This document shows, piece by piece, positions 34,779 through 43,214 of a DNA stretch of 64,000 nucleotides (positions are counted from its first letter, which is position 1; every line of letters starts with the position of its first letter). Under the pieces are notes generated by a model. It saw only the letters and a list, made by a program, of their open reading frames with translations. It was not told the DNA's origin and did not search any database. Source of the stretch: Chitinophagaceae bacterium C216 (GTDB lineage: Bacteria; Bacteroidota; Bacteroidia; Chitinophagales; Chitinophagaceae); the NCBI GenBank assembly GCA_028485475.2, contig CP144143.1, forward strand, positions 1,240,001 through 1,304,000, written 5' to 3'. Position numbers and translations under genes: made by a program.

Positions 34779-36119
34779 ATGAGTCAGCAAAACGTCAAAA
34801 TATCAAAGGGGATAGATATAGTGTTAATCATTTTATATCTGTTGCTGGTGTCCATCGGACTCATGGCTATTTTTGCTGTTACTTATAAGGAAGGCGACCC
34901 GATATTACAGAGTTTTCTCGGATATAAGACAGATTACAGCAAGCAGTTTTATTTTGCCTGTGTAGCTCTAGTACTGGGACTTTTTATTTTGCTGACTGAC
35001 AGTAAATTTTTTCCCGCAACCGCTAATTTATGCTATGCAGGAGGAATTATATTGCTGTTGTTGGTGTTCCCCTTTCACTCTTCGGTGAAGGGAACGGAGT
35101 CCATTATCCGTTTCGGAGGTTTTCAGTTTCAGCCTGCGGAATTTTGTAAAATTACGGTGGCGCTGGCACTGGCTAAATATCTTTCTTTGCCCGAGATGGA
35201 CTTTTCCAAACCCAAATCCCAATTAATTGCCGCGGCACTTACGCTCACACCAGCCGTTATTACAATATTTCAAAAGGAAACGGGGCTTGCACTGGTGTTC
35301 TTTGCTTTTTTTCTAGTTATGTACCGAGAAGGCCTACCCGCTGTTTATATTGTTACGGGCATTGGAATTGGCGTGCTAATAGTGGCAACCCTACTGCTGG
35401 ATAAAAATGTGTTGGCTCTAATTCTTACAGTGATAGCTGGGCTGGTAATTTTGTTTAGTAGAAGGCAGATCAAGCGTAACAAGGCTATATTGGTGCGAAT
35501 TATACTGATATGGGTAGTATGTGTGGGTATTCAACGGTTCGGGGTGCCCTTCTTGTTCACGCATGTATTTGAAAAGCACCAAGTAGAACGTATTTTCAGT
35601 ACCATCGGAAAAGATATTCCGGAAGAATATCTGAAGTCCGAGGTGAAGATTGATGAAAAAACCGGTAAACAACTAAATACTGCGGATTATAATGTAAAAC
35701 AATCCAAAATTGCTGTAGGTAGCGGCGGATTATGGGGAAAAGGACTGCTAAACGGTACTCAAACCCGGTATGGATTTGTGCCCGAACAGCGAACTGACTT
35801 TATATTCGATACCATTGGTGAGGGTTTTGGATTTGTAGGAAGTGTGGTATTGTTGGGGCTTTACTTGTTTTTATTATTTCGTATTGTAACCATTGCAGAA
35901 AGGCAGCGCAGTGTATTTAGTCGCTGTTATGCTTATGGAGTCGCCTCCGTATTTTTCTTTCATATTGCTATTAATATAGGAATGGCGATAGGACTAGCGC
36001 CGGTAATTGGAATTCCGTTGCCTCTGATCAGCTATGGCGGTACATCCTTGCTAACTTTTTCGATACTGCTTTTTATACTCATACGCCTAGATGCTGACCG
36101 ACAGATGATCCTTCGATAA
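34779..36119 (+). CDS. rodA: Rod shape-determining protein RodA (SEDS glycosyltransferase)
   Basis: RodA polymerises glycan strands from lipid II together with PBP2. The 446-residue product has about ten hydrophobic helices, the FQPAEFCKITVALALAKYL block, and the late signatures QTRYGFVPEQRTDFIFDTIGE (split here only to name it) and GIPLPLISYGGTSLL. It is longer than the E. coli protein because of an insertion before VERIFS and a hydrophilic loop with DEKTGKQLN, as I recall for other Bacteroidota RodA. It is the last gene of the block. Confidence 0.94.
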   Translation: MSQQNVKISKGIDIVLIILYLLLVSIGLMAIFAVTYKEGDPILQSFLGYKTDYSKQFYFACVALVLGLFILLTDSKFFPATANLCYAGGIILLLLVFPFHSSVKGTESIIRFGGFQFQPAEFCKITVALALAKYLSLPEMDFSKPKSQLIAAALTLTPAVITIFQKETGLALVFFAFFLVMYREGLPAVYIVTGIGIGVLIVATLLLDKNVLALILTVIAGLVILFSRRQIKRNKAILVRIILIWVVCVGIQRFGVPFLFTHVFEKHQVERIFSTIGKDIPEEYLKSEVKIDEKTGKQLNTADYNVKQSKIAVGSGGLWGKGLLNGTQTRYGFVPEQRTDFIFDTIGEGFGFVGSVVLLGLYLFLLFRIVTIAERQRSVFSRCYAYGVASVFFFHIAINIGMAIGLAPVIGIPLPLISYGGTSLLTFSILLFILIRLDADRQMILR

Positions 36120-36195
36120 AAAAAATCCCCTCCCTGTAACTTTTTACATCCCTTAGCCGTATTAGTATTAAAGACAATTAGGAAATCAGGCTATC

Positions 36196-36681
36196 ATGAC
36201 AGAACGGGAGTATAATAATTGCGTACGGGATTATGCGGATGGGCTCTACCGTTTTGTTCTAAAAAGCCTGAAGAATGAGGCTGATGCCGAAGATGTGGTG
36301 CAGTCTGCTTTTGAAGAATTGTGGAAGTTGCGCAGTACGGTTATTCCGGAAACAGCAAAATCGCTTCTGTATACTATTGCCTATCGGAAAATGATTGACT
36401 GGATTCGGAAGAACAAAAAAATGAGTTTTGTAGAAGAAGTGGAAACACATGAAACTCGTACCGTACATCCGCCTGCCAACCTAAAGGATGCCCTTCATCA
36501 TGCTTTGGAAAAATTGGATGCAACGAAGAAAGCGTTAGTGTTATTGAAAGATTACGAGGGGTATAGTTATGAAGAAATAGGTGGCATTACAGGTTTGAGT
36601 GAAAGTCAGGTGAAAGTATATCTGCACCGTGCACGCTTGCAGTTGAAAGCGTATATTGTTAAAATGGAAAACGTGTTATAG
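36196..36681 (+). CDS. ECF-type RNA polymerase sigma factor
   Basis: A 161-residue sigma-70 family factor. Region 2 is LYRFVLKSLKNEADAEDVVQ followed by SAFEELWKLR and SLLYTIAYRKMIDWIRKNKK. Region 4 is ALVLLKDYEGYSYEEIGGI followed by TGLSESQVKVYLHRARLQLK. Its stop TAG shares a base with the GTG start of the next gene (TAGTG at 36679-36683), so sigma factor and partner should be made in fixed ratio. Two outer-membrane barrels follow, which are plausible members of its regulon. Confidence 0.92.
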   Translation: MTEREYNNCVRDYADGLYRFVLKSLKNEADAEDVVQSAFEELWKLRSTVIPETAKSLLYTIAYRKMIDWIRKNKKMSFVEEVETHETRTVHPPANLKDALHHALEKLDATKKALVLLKDYEGYSYEEIGGITGLSESQVKVYLHRARLQLKAYIVKMENVL

Positions 36682-37742
36682 TGAAGGAGCTTACAGATAT
36701 CAATATTGATAATTACGAACACTGGTTTTTACTACTAGTGGACGGTGAGCTCAGGGATGTCGGGCAGCGGAAAGCTTTGTATGAATTTTTAAGCCGCCAT
36801 CCGTATTTGGAGCGGGAGCTGGGTATCCTCAAAGCTACCGTGCAGCAACCGGATGAGGAGATAGTGTACCCGGCCAAGAATAAGTTGCTGAAAGTAAGCG
36901 ACGAAACGCTAATGCTATATCTGGACGGTGAGCTATCTCAGGAAGATAAACTGTGGGTTGAAGCAGTGCTGGAGCAGGGCGATGCGCAACCGCTACAGGA
37001 GTTACAAAAAGTATATCTACAACCGGATCTATCGATAACTTGTCCCCATAAAGAGAAACTTTATAAAAAAGCTCCTGTTAGTCATTTATCTTCTACATGG
37101 CTGAAAATTGCAGTAGCCGCTGTTTTTGCAGGAGTATTGTTAGCAATCTATTTTACCTTTTATGGAAAACAAGAGGAAGCGGTCCCTCTCGCTGCTAAAT
37201 CACAGCAGAGCAGATCAGAGGAACATCTTTTTACAAAAGATACCGTACCTACTGGTTTCAATAAGTTAGCAATAGCCGTTTCACCCCACACCCAGCTAGT
37301 TCACAGTCAAGAGCAGCGAAATATAAAAGGTGGTTCTACGGATGTGCCGCAATCTACAATACTTCAGGAAAAGAGCAGTAAGGTAGGCACTGCAATTGTT
37401 AGGGAGCAAGAAAACATCGAAGTACAGGACCCACTATATGGTCTAACAGCAGTTGTGAAAGATGCTCCCGATATTCACCGAGTAAAAGAACCGGAGAGCC
37501 TTGCTCTAGATGTTACACCTGCCGTAGATATAGATCGAGAAAGCATTGCGATAGTGCATTCAGATATCATTCCCTCATCGCCGCAGGAGGTTACTACCTC
37601 TAAGAAGAAAAAATCTTTGATTAAAAATCTTGGTAAAAATATTAAAAATCGGGCCTTGGATATTTTAACCAATGGCGAGGATGAGGTAATTATCGCCGGA
37701 TTCGCAGTAAATATTACTAACCTTAGGAATACAGAAAAATAA
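36681..37742 (+). CDS. Membrane protein with duplicated cytoplasmic domain, probable anti-sigma factor
   Basis: A 353-residue GTG-start protein. Two related cytoplasmic units are visible. The first runs through WFLLLVDGELRD (about residues 15-26) to PAKNKLLK; the second through TLMLYLDGELSQ (76-87) to CPHKEKLYKK. Each is about 60 residues, with LxxxDGEL at the head and a (K)xKLxK end. One transmembrane helix spans about 140-162, and a long disordered periplasmic part finishes with a basic KKKKSLIKNLGKNIKNRALD stretch. I recall similar YVDNELS-type repeat proteins downstream of ECF sigma genes in Chitinophagaceae. The anti-sigma role is inferred from this and from the start/stop overlap. Confidence 0.65.
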   Translation: MKELTDINIDNYEHWFLLLVDGELRDVGQRKALYEFLSRHPYLERELGILKATVQQPDEEIVYPAKNKLLKVSDETLMLYLDGELSQEDKLWVEAVLEQGDAQPLQELQKVYLQPDLSITCPHKEKLYKKAPVSHLSSTWLKIAVAAVFAGVLLAIYFTFYGKQEEAVPLAAKSQQSRSEEHLFTKDTVPTGFNKLAIAVSPHTQLVHSQEQRNIKGGSTDVPQSTILQEKSSKVGTAIVREQENIEVQDPLYGLTAVVKDAPDIHRVKEPESLALDVTPAVDIDRESIAIVHSDIIPSSPQEVTTSKKKKSLIKNLGKNIKNRALDILTNGEDEVIIAGFAVNITNLRNTEK

Positions 37743-37753
37743 AAACAGTGTAT

Positions 37754-38587
37754 ATGCGTATTTATTTTAGTGTGATGACAATAATGTTGCTTTTTGCAAC
37801 TGTTGCTTATGGGCAAGTTGATTCTACCAAAGTAAGTGTTGAAGTGAAAATAGAAAGTTCATCAGATAGAACTACTGAGAAGGAAGTATACAAACGTCCA
37901 GTAAGAGTAAAAACCAGCTGGTTTTCGGGTTTTGATTTAGGCTTTGCCAATTTTTCAGACCATACAGATTACAATAGTGCCGAAGCACAGGCTTTTGCGC
38001 CAGGAAGCAATACAGAGTGGTTTGATTTGAAGAACGGGAAGTCTATAAATGTAAACATCTGGGTTTTTCAGCAAAAGATCAATCTGATTCATACGCATCT
38101 TAACCTTAAATATGCATTGGGGCTTGAACTGAATAATTATCGTTATACCAATCCTATTCGTTTTAATAAAAATCAACCCTATGTTTCTTGGGATAATACC
38201 GCCGATCGTACCTATCGGAAAAACAAACTGGCCGCGGATTATGTAAATCTACCCATTATGCTAAATGTTAATTTTGGAAATCCGAGCAATCGTTTCGCAT
38301 CTAATGAAAAACATTCAGGGTGCGGCGTGAAGGTGGATAAAGGAAAAGAATGGGGGTTCAGTGCCGGTATCAGTATTGCTTATCTATATAGCGCACGAAA
38401 CAAAACCATTACATCGGATGAGGGAAAAGAAAAACTGAAAAATAACTTTAACCTGAATCCTTGGAAATTGGCTTATGTAGGGGAGCTGAATTTGGGGTAT
38501 TTCAGTATTTACGGTTCTTACGCCTTCAAAAGCATGTTCAAGAATGGCCTCGACATGACTCCCTATACCATCGGCATCAGATTATAA
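37754..38587 (+). CDS. Outer-membrane beta-barrel protein (PorT-like), copy 1
   Basis: A 277-residue exported protein. The signal peptide ends near FATVAYGQ. A short linker follows, then alternating beta-strands rich in Tyr, Asn and Gly (WFSGFDLGFANFSDHTDYNS, LNLKYALGLELNNYRY, GISIAYLYSARN), ending in an aromatic/Leu last strand (YTIGIRL). The function is unknown. It closely resembles the next gene: both share NKLAADY, YLYSARN, SDEGK, PWKLAY.GELNLG and YGSYAFKSM. The start is ATG 37754; a GTG two codons earlier is possible. It lies 11 bases after the anti-sigma candidate. Confidence 0.75.
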   Translation: MRIYFSVMTIMLLFATVAYGQVDSTKVSVEVKIESSSDRTTEKEVYKRPVRVKTSWFSGFDLGFANFSDHTDYNSAEAQAFAPGSNTEWFDLKNGKSINVNIWVFQQKINLIHTHLNLKYALGLELNNYRYTNPIRFNKNQPYVSWDNTADRTYRKNKLAADYVNLPIMLNVNFGNPSNRFASNEKHSGCGVKVDKGKEWGFSAGISIAYLYSARNKTITSDEGKEKLKNNFNLNPWKLAYVGELNLGYFSIYGSYAFKSMFKNGLDMTPYTIGIRL

Positions 38588-38602
38588 TGCCCGTGAGGGT
38601 AG

Positions 38603-39496
38603 ATGAAAGCGATGCTGTATCTTTACAGTATTATGTTAGCCAGATTTTTATGCATCGTACTTTTTCTGATGCTGGCCATATGTGGTAAAGCTCAGGACGA
38701 ACCCAAACCAGATACCCTAGTAATAGGTGGCGTAACTATTATCCGCGATAATGCTCCTATAGAGTCGGGGAGGAGAAGGTTTTTAAAAAAATTAAGTAGC
38801 AGTATTAGTCCTAGAAATGTAAAAACACAATGGGCTATTATCGACTTGGGTGTTTCTAATTATGCAGACAACACCGATTATACCGGTGTGGAAGCACAAG
38901 ATTATGCTCCTGGAGCAAATGAAACATGGCTGGATCTAAAACCTTTTATATCGCGCAACGTCAACATATGGTTTGTGACCCAGCAGTTTAATCTTATTAA
39001 TCATTATGTGAACTTTCAGTATGGGTTGGGGCTGGAGTTGAATAATTATCATTACAAGCAACCGGTACGCTATCAGGCTATTACCGAGGCTGTGCATAAC
39101 TCCCCGGTAATGTACTTGGATCAGACAAACAACCGCTCCTATAGAAAAAATAAACTAGCTGCAGATTATATTACCGTTCCCATCATGTTGAATTTAAATC
39201 TGACGCCTACACGTCTCTACCCCTTCGAAATCAGTGCGGGTGTAAGTGTTGGATATCTCTATTCAGCCAGAAATAAGTTTATTAATTCCGATGAGGGTAA
39301 GTCCAAGGTTAGGGGGGATTTTGACTTGCGTCCTTGGAAACTGGCGTATATGGGCGAGTTGAATCTAGGAGTATTGCGTCTGTACGGCTCCTATGCATTT
39401 AAAAGCATGTACAAAAGAGGATTGGATATTACCCCTTACACTTTTGGGGTGCGAATAAAACCCACCGAATTATTCGGTAAGTTGGAGACTCCCTAA
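38603..39496 (+). CDS. Outer-membrane beta-barrel protein (PorT-like), copy 2
   Basis: A 297-residue paralogue of the preceding gene, beginning 16 bases after it. The signal peptide is longer (LCIVLFLMLAICGKAQ). The barrel body aligns throughout: DNTDYTGVEAQDYAPGANE against DHTDYNSAEAQAFAPGSNTE, then NVNIW, LGLELNNYHYKQPVRY, NRSYRKNKLAADY, GYLYSARN and YGSYAFKSMYKRGLD. It lacks the Cys-containing loop near residue 190 of copy 1 and has a 13-residue C-terminal extension after the final strand. Tandem duplication is clear. Its role may be envelope permeability or adhesion, which cannot be decided here. Confidence 0.75.
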   Translation: MKAMLYLYSIMLARFLCIVLFLMLAICGKAQDEPKPDTLVIGGVTIIRDNAPIESGRRRFLKKLSSSISPRNVKTQWAIIDLGVSNYADNTDYTGVEAQDYAPGANETWLDLKPFISRNVNIWFVTQQFNLINHYVNFQYGLGLELNNYHYKQPVRYQAITEAVHNSPVMYLDQTNNRSYRKNKLAADYITVPIMLNLNLTPTRLYPFEISAGVSVGYLYSARNKFINSDEGKSKVRGDFDLRPWKLAYMGELNLGVLRLYGSYAFKSMYKRGLDITPYTFGVRIKPTELFGKLETP

Positions 39497-39635
39497 AAAT
39501 AGTGATTGCAAATATTTTCGGTAGAAATCTTATAAAACAGTTCTTACAGTAACTGTATAATTGTTATTTCAATTAACTTTATCCGGTTTAACATTGATTT
39601 TACTCTAATTCTTCGGATTGAATAATTATTAATTA

Positions 39636-40754
39636 ATGCTTCTGAATACAAAAAGATTTGCGCTACTTTCGATTATTGTTTTACTAATTGCTTGTAAAAA
39701 TCAATCGGGAAGTGACGCCGATAAAAAGCGTGCAGATTCATCACACTCCTGCATGCAGGTACCATCCCGGTATATTACTGCTGACACTTCCAATATACCT
39801 TTCAGTGGGGATTCATCGTTAGAAGGAATGGTATTAATACCCGGGGGTGTTTTTGAAATGGGTGCCGATAACGATCAGGCCAGTCCCGATGAATATCCCA
39901 AGCATAAGGTACAGGTGTCTCCTTTTTATATGGATATTACTGAGGTGACCAATGCTCAGTTTAGAAAATTTGTGGAAGCCACCGGGTATGTGACAACCGC
40001 AGAACGGGCACCCGATTGGGAAGAAATCAAAAAGTCATTGCCCCCCGGCACACCCAAGCCGCCAGATAGTGTGCTGGTACCGGCATCGCTCGTATTTAAG
40101 CCCTCTGACGGTCCTGTTGATTTAAACGATTATAGCCAATGGTGGACATGGAAGAAAGGTGCCAATTGGCGTCAGCCCGAAGGACCGGGAAGCTCTATCG
40201 AGGGTAAAGATGATTATCCGGTAGTACACATAAGCTGGGAAGATGCGCAAGCTTACTGTAAGTGGGCAGGCAAGCGGCTGCCTACCGAGGCAGAGTGGGA
40301 GTTCGCAGCACGTGGGGGACTTATTAATAATATCTATCCCTGGGGTAATGAGCATGTGAACCAGGGTAAACCTAAAGCTAATACTTGGGAGGGGAAGTTC
40401 CCATATTTAAATGAACAGAAAGACGGTTATGTTAAACTAGCACCCGTAAAATCTTATCCTCCCAATGGATACGGCCTCTATGATATGGCTGGTAATGTAT
40501 GGGAGTGGTGTAGCGATTTATATCATTACGACTACTACAAACAGTTAGAGGGAAAACTTACTGTAGATCCCAAAGGCCCCGATTCTTCTTATGATCCGCA
40601 AGAGCCCTATACACTCAAAAGAAGTTTGAGAGGGGGGAGCTTCTTATGTAACGACTCTTATTGCAGCGGATATCGAGTGGCACGTCGGATGAAGAGCAGT
40701 CCGGATACCGGATTGGAACACACAGGTTTTCGTTGTGTGAAAGACGTAAAATAA
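39636..40754 (+). CDS. Formylglycine-generating-enzyme-like (SUMF1) lipoprotein
   Basis: A 372-residue protein with a lipobox ending at Cys20 (VLLIACKNQ), so it should be exported and lipid-anchored. The FGE-sulfatase domain spans about 60-372: MVLIPGGVFEMGADNDQASP, DITEVTNAQFRKFVEATGY, WEDAQAYCKWAGKRLPTEAE, YGLYDMAGNVWEWCSD and RGGSFLCNDSYCSGYRVA. Cys338 and Cys343 match the copper-binding active-site Cys pair of true formylglycine-generating enzymes, so it may be catalytic rather than structural. No sulfatase gene lies in the window. Relatives without the Cys pair include gliding proteins such as GldK, a function this one could also overlap with. Confidence 0.82.
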   Translation: MLLNTKRFALLSIIVLLIACKNQSGSDADKKRADSSHSCMQVPSRYITADTSNIPFSGDSSLEGMVLIPGGVFEMGADNDQASPDEYPKHKVQVSPFYMDITEVTNAQFRKFVEATGYVTTAERAPDWEEIKKSLPPGTPKPPDSVLVPASLVFKPSDGPVDLNDYSQWWTWKKGANWRQPEGPGSSIEGKDDYPVVHISWEDAQAYCKWAGKRLPTEAEWEFAARGGLINNIYPWGNEHVNQGKPKANTWEGKFPYLNEQKDGYVKLAPVKSYPPNGYGLYDMAGNVWEWCSDLYHYDYYKQLEGKLTVDPKGPDSSYDPQEPYTLKRSLRGGSFLCNDSYCSGYRVARRMKSSPDTGLEHTGFRCVKDVK

Positions 40755-40847
40755 AAGTTAGGTTAGTATCGGGTAAAACTTCGCTACTACACAGACTAGG
40801 TATGTAGGGGAGGATATTTTTGGCAGCCAGACAGATATTTTGTTCTT

Positions 40848-40878
40848 TTGCTTCCTCAGTTTTAATAATATACAATTG
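40848..40878 (+). promoter_or_regulatory. Promoter of the ammonia-lyase/fabG operon
   Basis: TTG (40848-40850), 20 bases, then TACAATTG (40871-40878), one mismatch from TAnnTTTG. The ATG follows 4 bases later. The box also lies inside the longer frame from 40820, which supports the start at 40883. Confidence 0.6.
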
Positions 40879-40882
40879 TTTA

Positions 40883-42424
40883 ATGATACAGATAGGCGGT
40901 AAACAGCTGTCTTTGAGGGATTTTGAGGAAATACTGCTACACAAAAAGCAGATTTCCATTGATCCGCAAGCGTTGGAGAAGGTTCAATCTTCTTTTGAGT
41001 TTCTCAAACAGTTTTCTGATCATAAACTTATATACGGCATTAATACAGGGTTTGGGCCGATGGCTCAATACAAAATTAGTAGCGAAAATACCCTGCAGCT
41101 TCAGTACAATCTCATTAGAAGTCATTCAAGTGGAGGCGGTGCCGTATTAAATCCGTTATTAGGGCGTGCTGTCATGATTACCCGCCTCAATAATTTTTTG
41201 CAAGGGTATTCCGGTGTAGTCCCTGACCTACCTATATTGCTGGCAGATATGATCAATGCCGATCTCATACCCTGTATTTACGAGCACGGAGGAGTAGGCG
41301 CAAGTGGCGATTTGGTACAACTGGCGCACCTTGCTTTAGGCGTGATAGGCGAGGGGGAAGTATGGTACCAAGGACAATTAATGCCGGCTGCACAGGGGTT
41401 TGAATTGGCAGGGTTAAAACCTTTGCAAATACATATACGAGAAGGCCTTGCGCTTATAAACGGAACTTCGGGAATGACGGGAGTAGGCCTGCTGAATATT
41501 ATTCGTGCTCACCGCTTGGTGGAGTGGGCCATTGCATTGTCGGCTCTTACTAATGAGCTGATGGAAGTATACGATGATCATTTCTCCTACGAGCTCAATA
41601 TCGTTAAGCATCACAAAGGACAGAATTATGTAGCGGAGGTTTTTCGGAACATTCTGAAAGACAGTAAGATGATTCGTAGCCGCTCTGAACACTTATATAA
41701 TCCGGAGAATATTCAGCACGATGTGTTTGAAGACAAAGTGCAAGAGTATTATTCATTGCGCTGTGTGACTCAGGTGTTAGGACCGGTATATGATACACTA
41801 TTACACGCTGAGGAGACAGTGGTGAATGAGCTGAATTCGGTGAACGATAATCCTGTGGTAGATGTAGCCAATCATAACATTTTTCATGGAGGCAATTTCC
41901 ACGGCGATTATGTTTCATTCGAAATGGATAAGTTGAAAATAGCTATTACAAAGCTTACTATGCTTAGTGAGCGTCAATTGAATTATTTGCTCAATTCCAA
42001 GTTGAACCAAAAGTTTCCTCCTTTTGTGAACCTTGGTGTGTTGGGCTTCAACTTTGGTATGCAGGGAATACAGTTTACGGCTACATCGACAACTGCAGAA
42101 AGTCAGACGCTTTCTTATCCCATGTATGTACACAGTATTCCTAATAATAACGATAATCAAGATATCGTAAGCATGGGATTCAATGCAGCACAGCTTACCA
42201 AAAAAGTAATTGATAATGCATATGAAGTGCTGGCCATTCAAGCTATGACCTTGTTGCAGGGGGTGGACTATTTAAACTGTCAGGACTTAATGTCTTCAAA
42301 AACCCGGGCGCTCTATAATAGCCTCAGGAATATCTTTCCTAAATTTATTGAAGATAGTCCGATGTATAAAAGCCTTGCTAAAATGCGCAGTTGGTTGGAG
42401 GCAAATGCCGTATCTCAAATTTAG
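40883..42424 (+). CDS. Aromatic amino acid ammonia-lyase, probable tyrosine ammonia-lyase of flexirubin/aryl-polyene type
   Basis: A 513-residue MIO enzyme that removes ammonia from an aromatic amino acid. The Ala140-Ser141-Gly142 triad within GGVGASGDLVQLAHLAL forms the MIO group. Other blocks are LIYGINTGFGPMAQYKI, NLIRSHSSGGG, GLALINGTSGMTGVGLL, ELNSVNDNPVVDV and TATSTTAESQTLSYPM. Many of these match, from memory, the characterised Flavobacterium johnsoniae tyrosine ammonia-lyase more closely than histidine ammonia-lyases. The expected product is 4-coumarate, the starter for flexirubin-type pigments. fabG follows 48 bases later. Histidine ammonia-lyase remains possible, but no hut gene is nearby. 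Confidence 0.82.
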   Translation: MIQIGGKQLSLRDFEEILLHKKQISIDPQALEKVQSSFEFLKQFSDHKLIYGINTGFGPMAQYKISSENTLQLQYNLIRSHSSGGGAVLNPLLGRAVMITRLNNFLQGYSGVVPDLPILLADMINADLIPCIYEHGGVGASGDLVQLAHLALGVIGEGEVWYQGQLMPAAQGFELAGLKPLQIHIREGLALINGTSGMTGVGLLNIIRAHRLVEWAIALSALTNELMEVYDDHFSYELNIVKHHKGQNYVAEVFRNILKDSKMIRSRSEHLYNPENIQHDVFEDKVQEYYSLRCVTQVLGPVYDTLLHAEETVVNELNSVNDNPVVDVANHNIFHGGNFHGDYVSFEMDKLKIAITKLTMLSERQLNYLLNSKLNQKFPPFVNLGVLGFNFGMQGIQFTATSTTAESQTLSYPMYVHSIPNNNDNQDIVSMGFNAAQLTKKVIDNAYEVLAIQAMTLLQGVDYLNCQDLMSSKTRALYNSLRNIFPKFIEDSPMYKSLAKMRSWLEANAVSQI

Positions 42425-42472
42425 CGAAGGCGATTAGCTTGCATTGTAAAATCTCAACTTCAAAACTATAAT

Positions 42473-43201
42473 ATGAATTGTGCTTTAGTAACCGGAGGGT
42501 CGCGCGGTATTGGTAGTGCCATCTGTGTGAAGCTGGCAACCATGGGGTACCATGTGCTCATCAACTATAAAGGTAATCGAGAAAAAGCAGAAGCAACACT
42601 CAAAGCAGTAAATGAGGCCGGTAGTAGTGGAGAACTGTTGCAATTCGATGTTGCCAATCGAGAAGAAGTGCAGCGTGTGCTCACTGGATGGATAGAAGCC
42701 AATTCGGATAAGATAATTGAAGTGCTGGTCAATAATGCCGGTATTAAGGATGATGTATTGTTGATGTGGATGAAAGACGAGCAGTGGGATAATGTTCTAG
42801 ACACGAGTCTCGGAGGATTTTTTAACGTTACCCGTATTGTTGTAAATAGCATGTTACGTCAACGATATGGCAGAATTATCAATGTAGTGTCACTGAGCGG
42901 ATTAAAAGGACTTGCCGGGCAAACCAATTACTCAGCAGCAAAAGGGGGTATCATAGCAGCTACAAAAGCACTTGCTCAAGAAGTGGGTAAGCGCAATATC
43001 ACGGTTAACGCCGTAGCTCCGGGTTTTATTAAAACGGATATGACGGCTGATATAGATGAAGCACAGATGAAACAACTGATTCCTGTAAACCGCTTCGGCA
43101 CTCCCGAAGAAGTAGCGCATGCAGTAGGATTTTTGGCAAGTAAGGAATCGGGATACATTACGGGGCATGTACTGTCTGTAAATGGTGGATTATACACCTA
43201 G
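42473..43201 (+). CDS. fabG: 3-oxoacyl-ACP reductase FabG-type SDR
   Basis: A 242-residue short-chain dehydrogenase. It shows the cofactor loop ALVTGGSRGIGSAICVKL, VLVNNAGIKDDVLLMWM, the catalytic Ser-Tyr-Lys in VVSLSGLKGLAGQTNYSAAKGG, and the C-terminal GYITGHVLSVNGGLYT. The insertion KDDVLLMWMKDEQW is the form seen in FabG proteins of aryl-polyene and flexirubin clusters. It lies 48 bases downstream of the tyrosine ammonia-lyase gene, so it probably acts in the same pigment pathway rather than in general fatty acid synthesis. It faces fabH with a 13-base gap. Confidence 0.88.
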   Translation: MNCALVTGGSRGIGSAICVKLATMGYHVLINYKGNREKAEATLKAVNEAGSSGELLQFDVANREEVQRVLTGWIEANSDKIIEVLVNNAGIKDDVLLMWMKDEQWDNVLDTSLGGFFNVTRIVVNSMLRQRYGRIINVVSLSGLKGLAGQTNYSAAKGGIIAATKALAQEVGKRNITVNAVAPGFIKTDMTADIDEAQMKQLIPVNRFGTPEEVAHAVGFLASKESGYITGHVLSVNGGLYT

Positions 43202-43214
43202 CCATTAACAAGTG

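Noticed and set aside
40820-40882. Longer start of the ammonia-lyase
   Set aside because: The predicted promoter lies inside it; family members begin near MIQIGGKQ.
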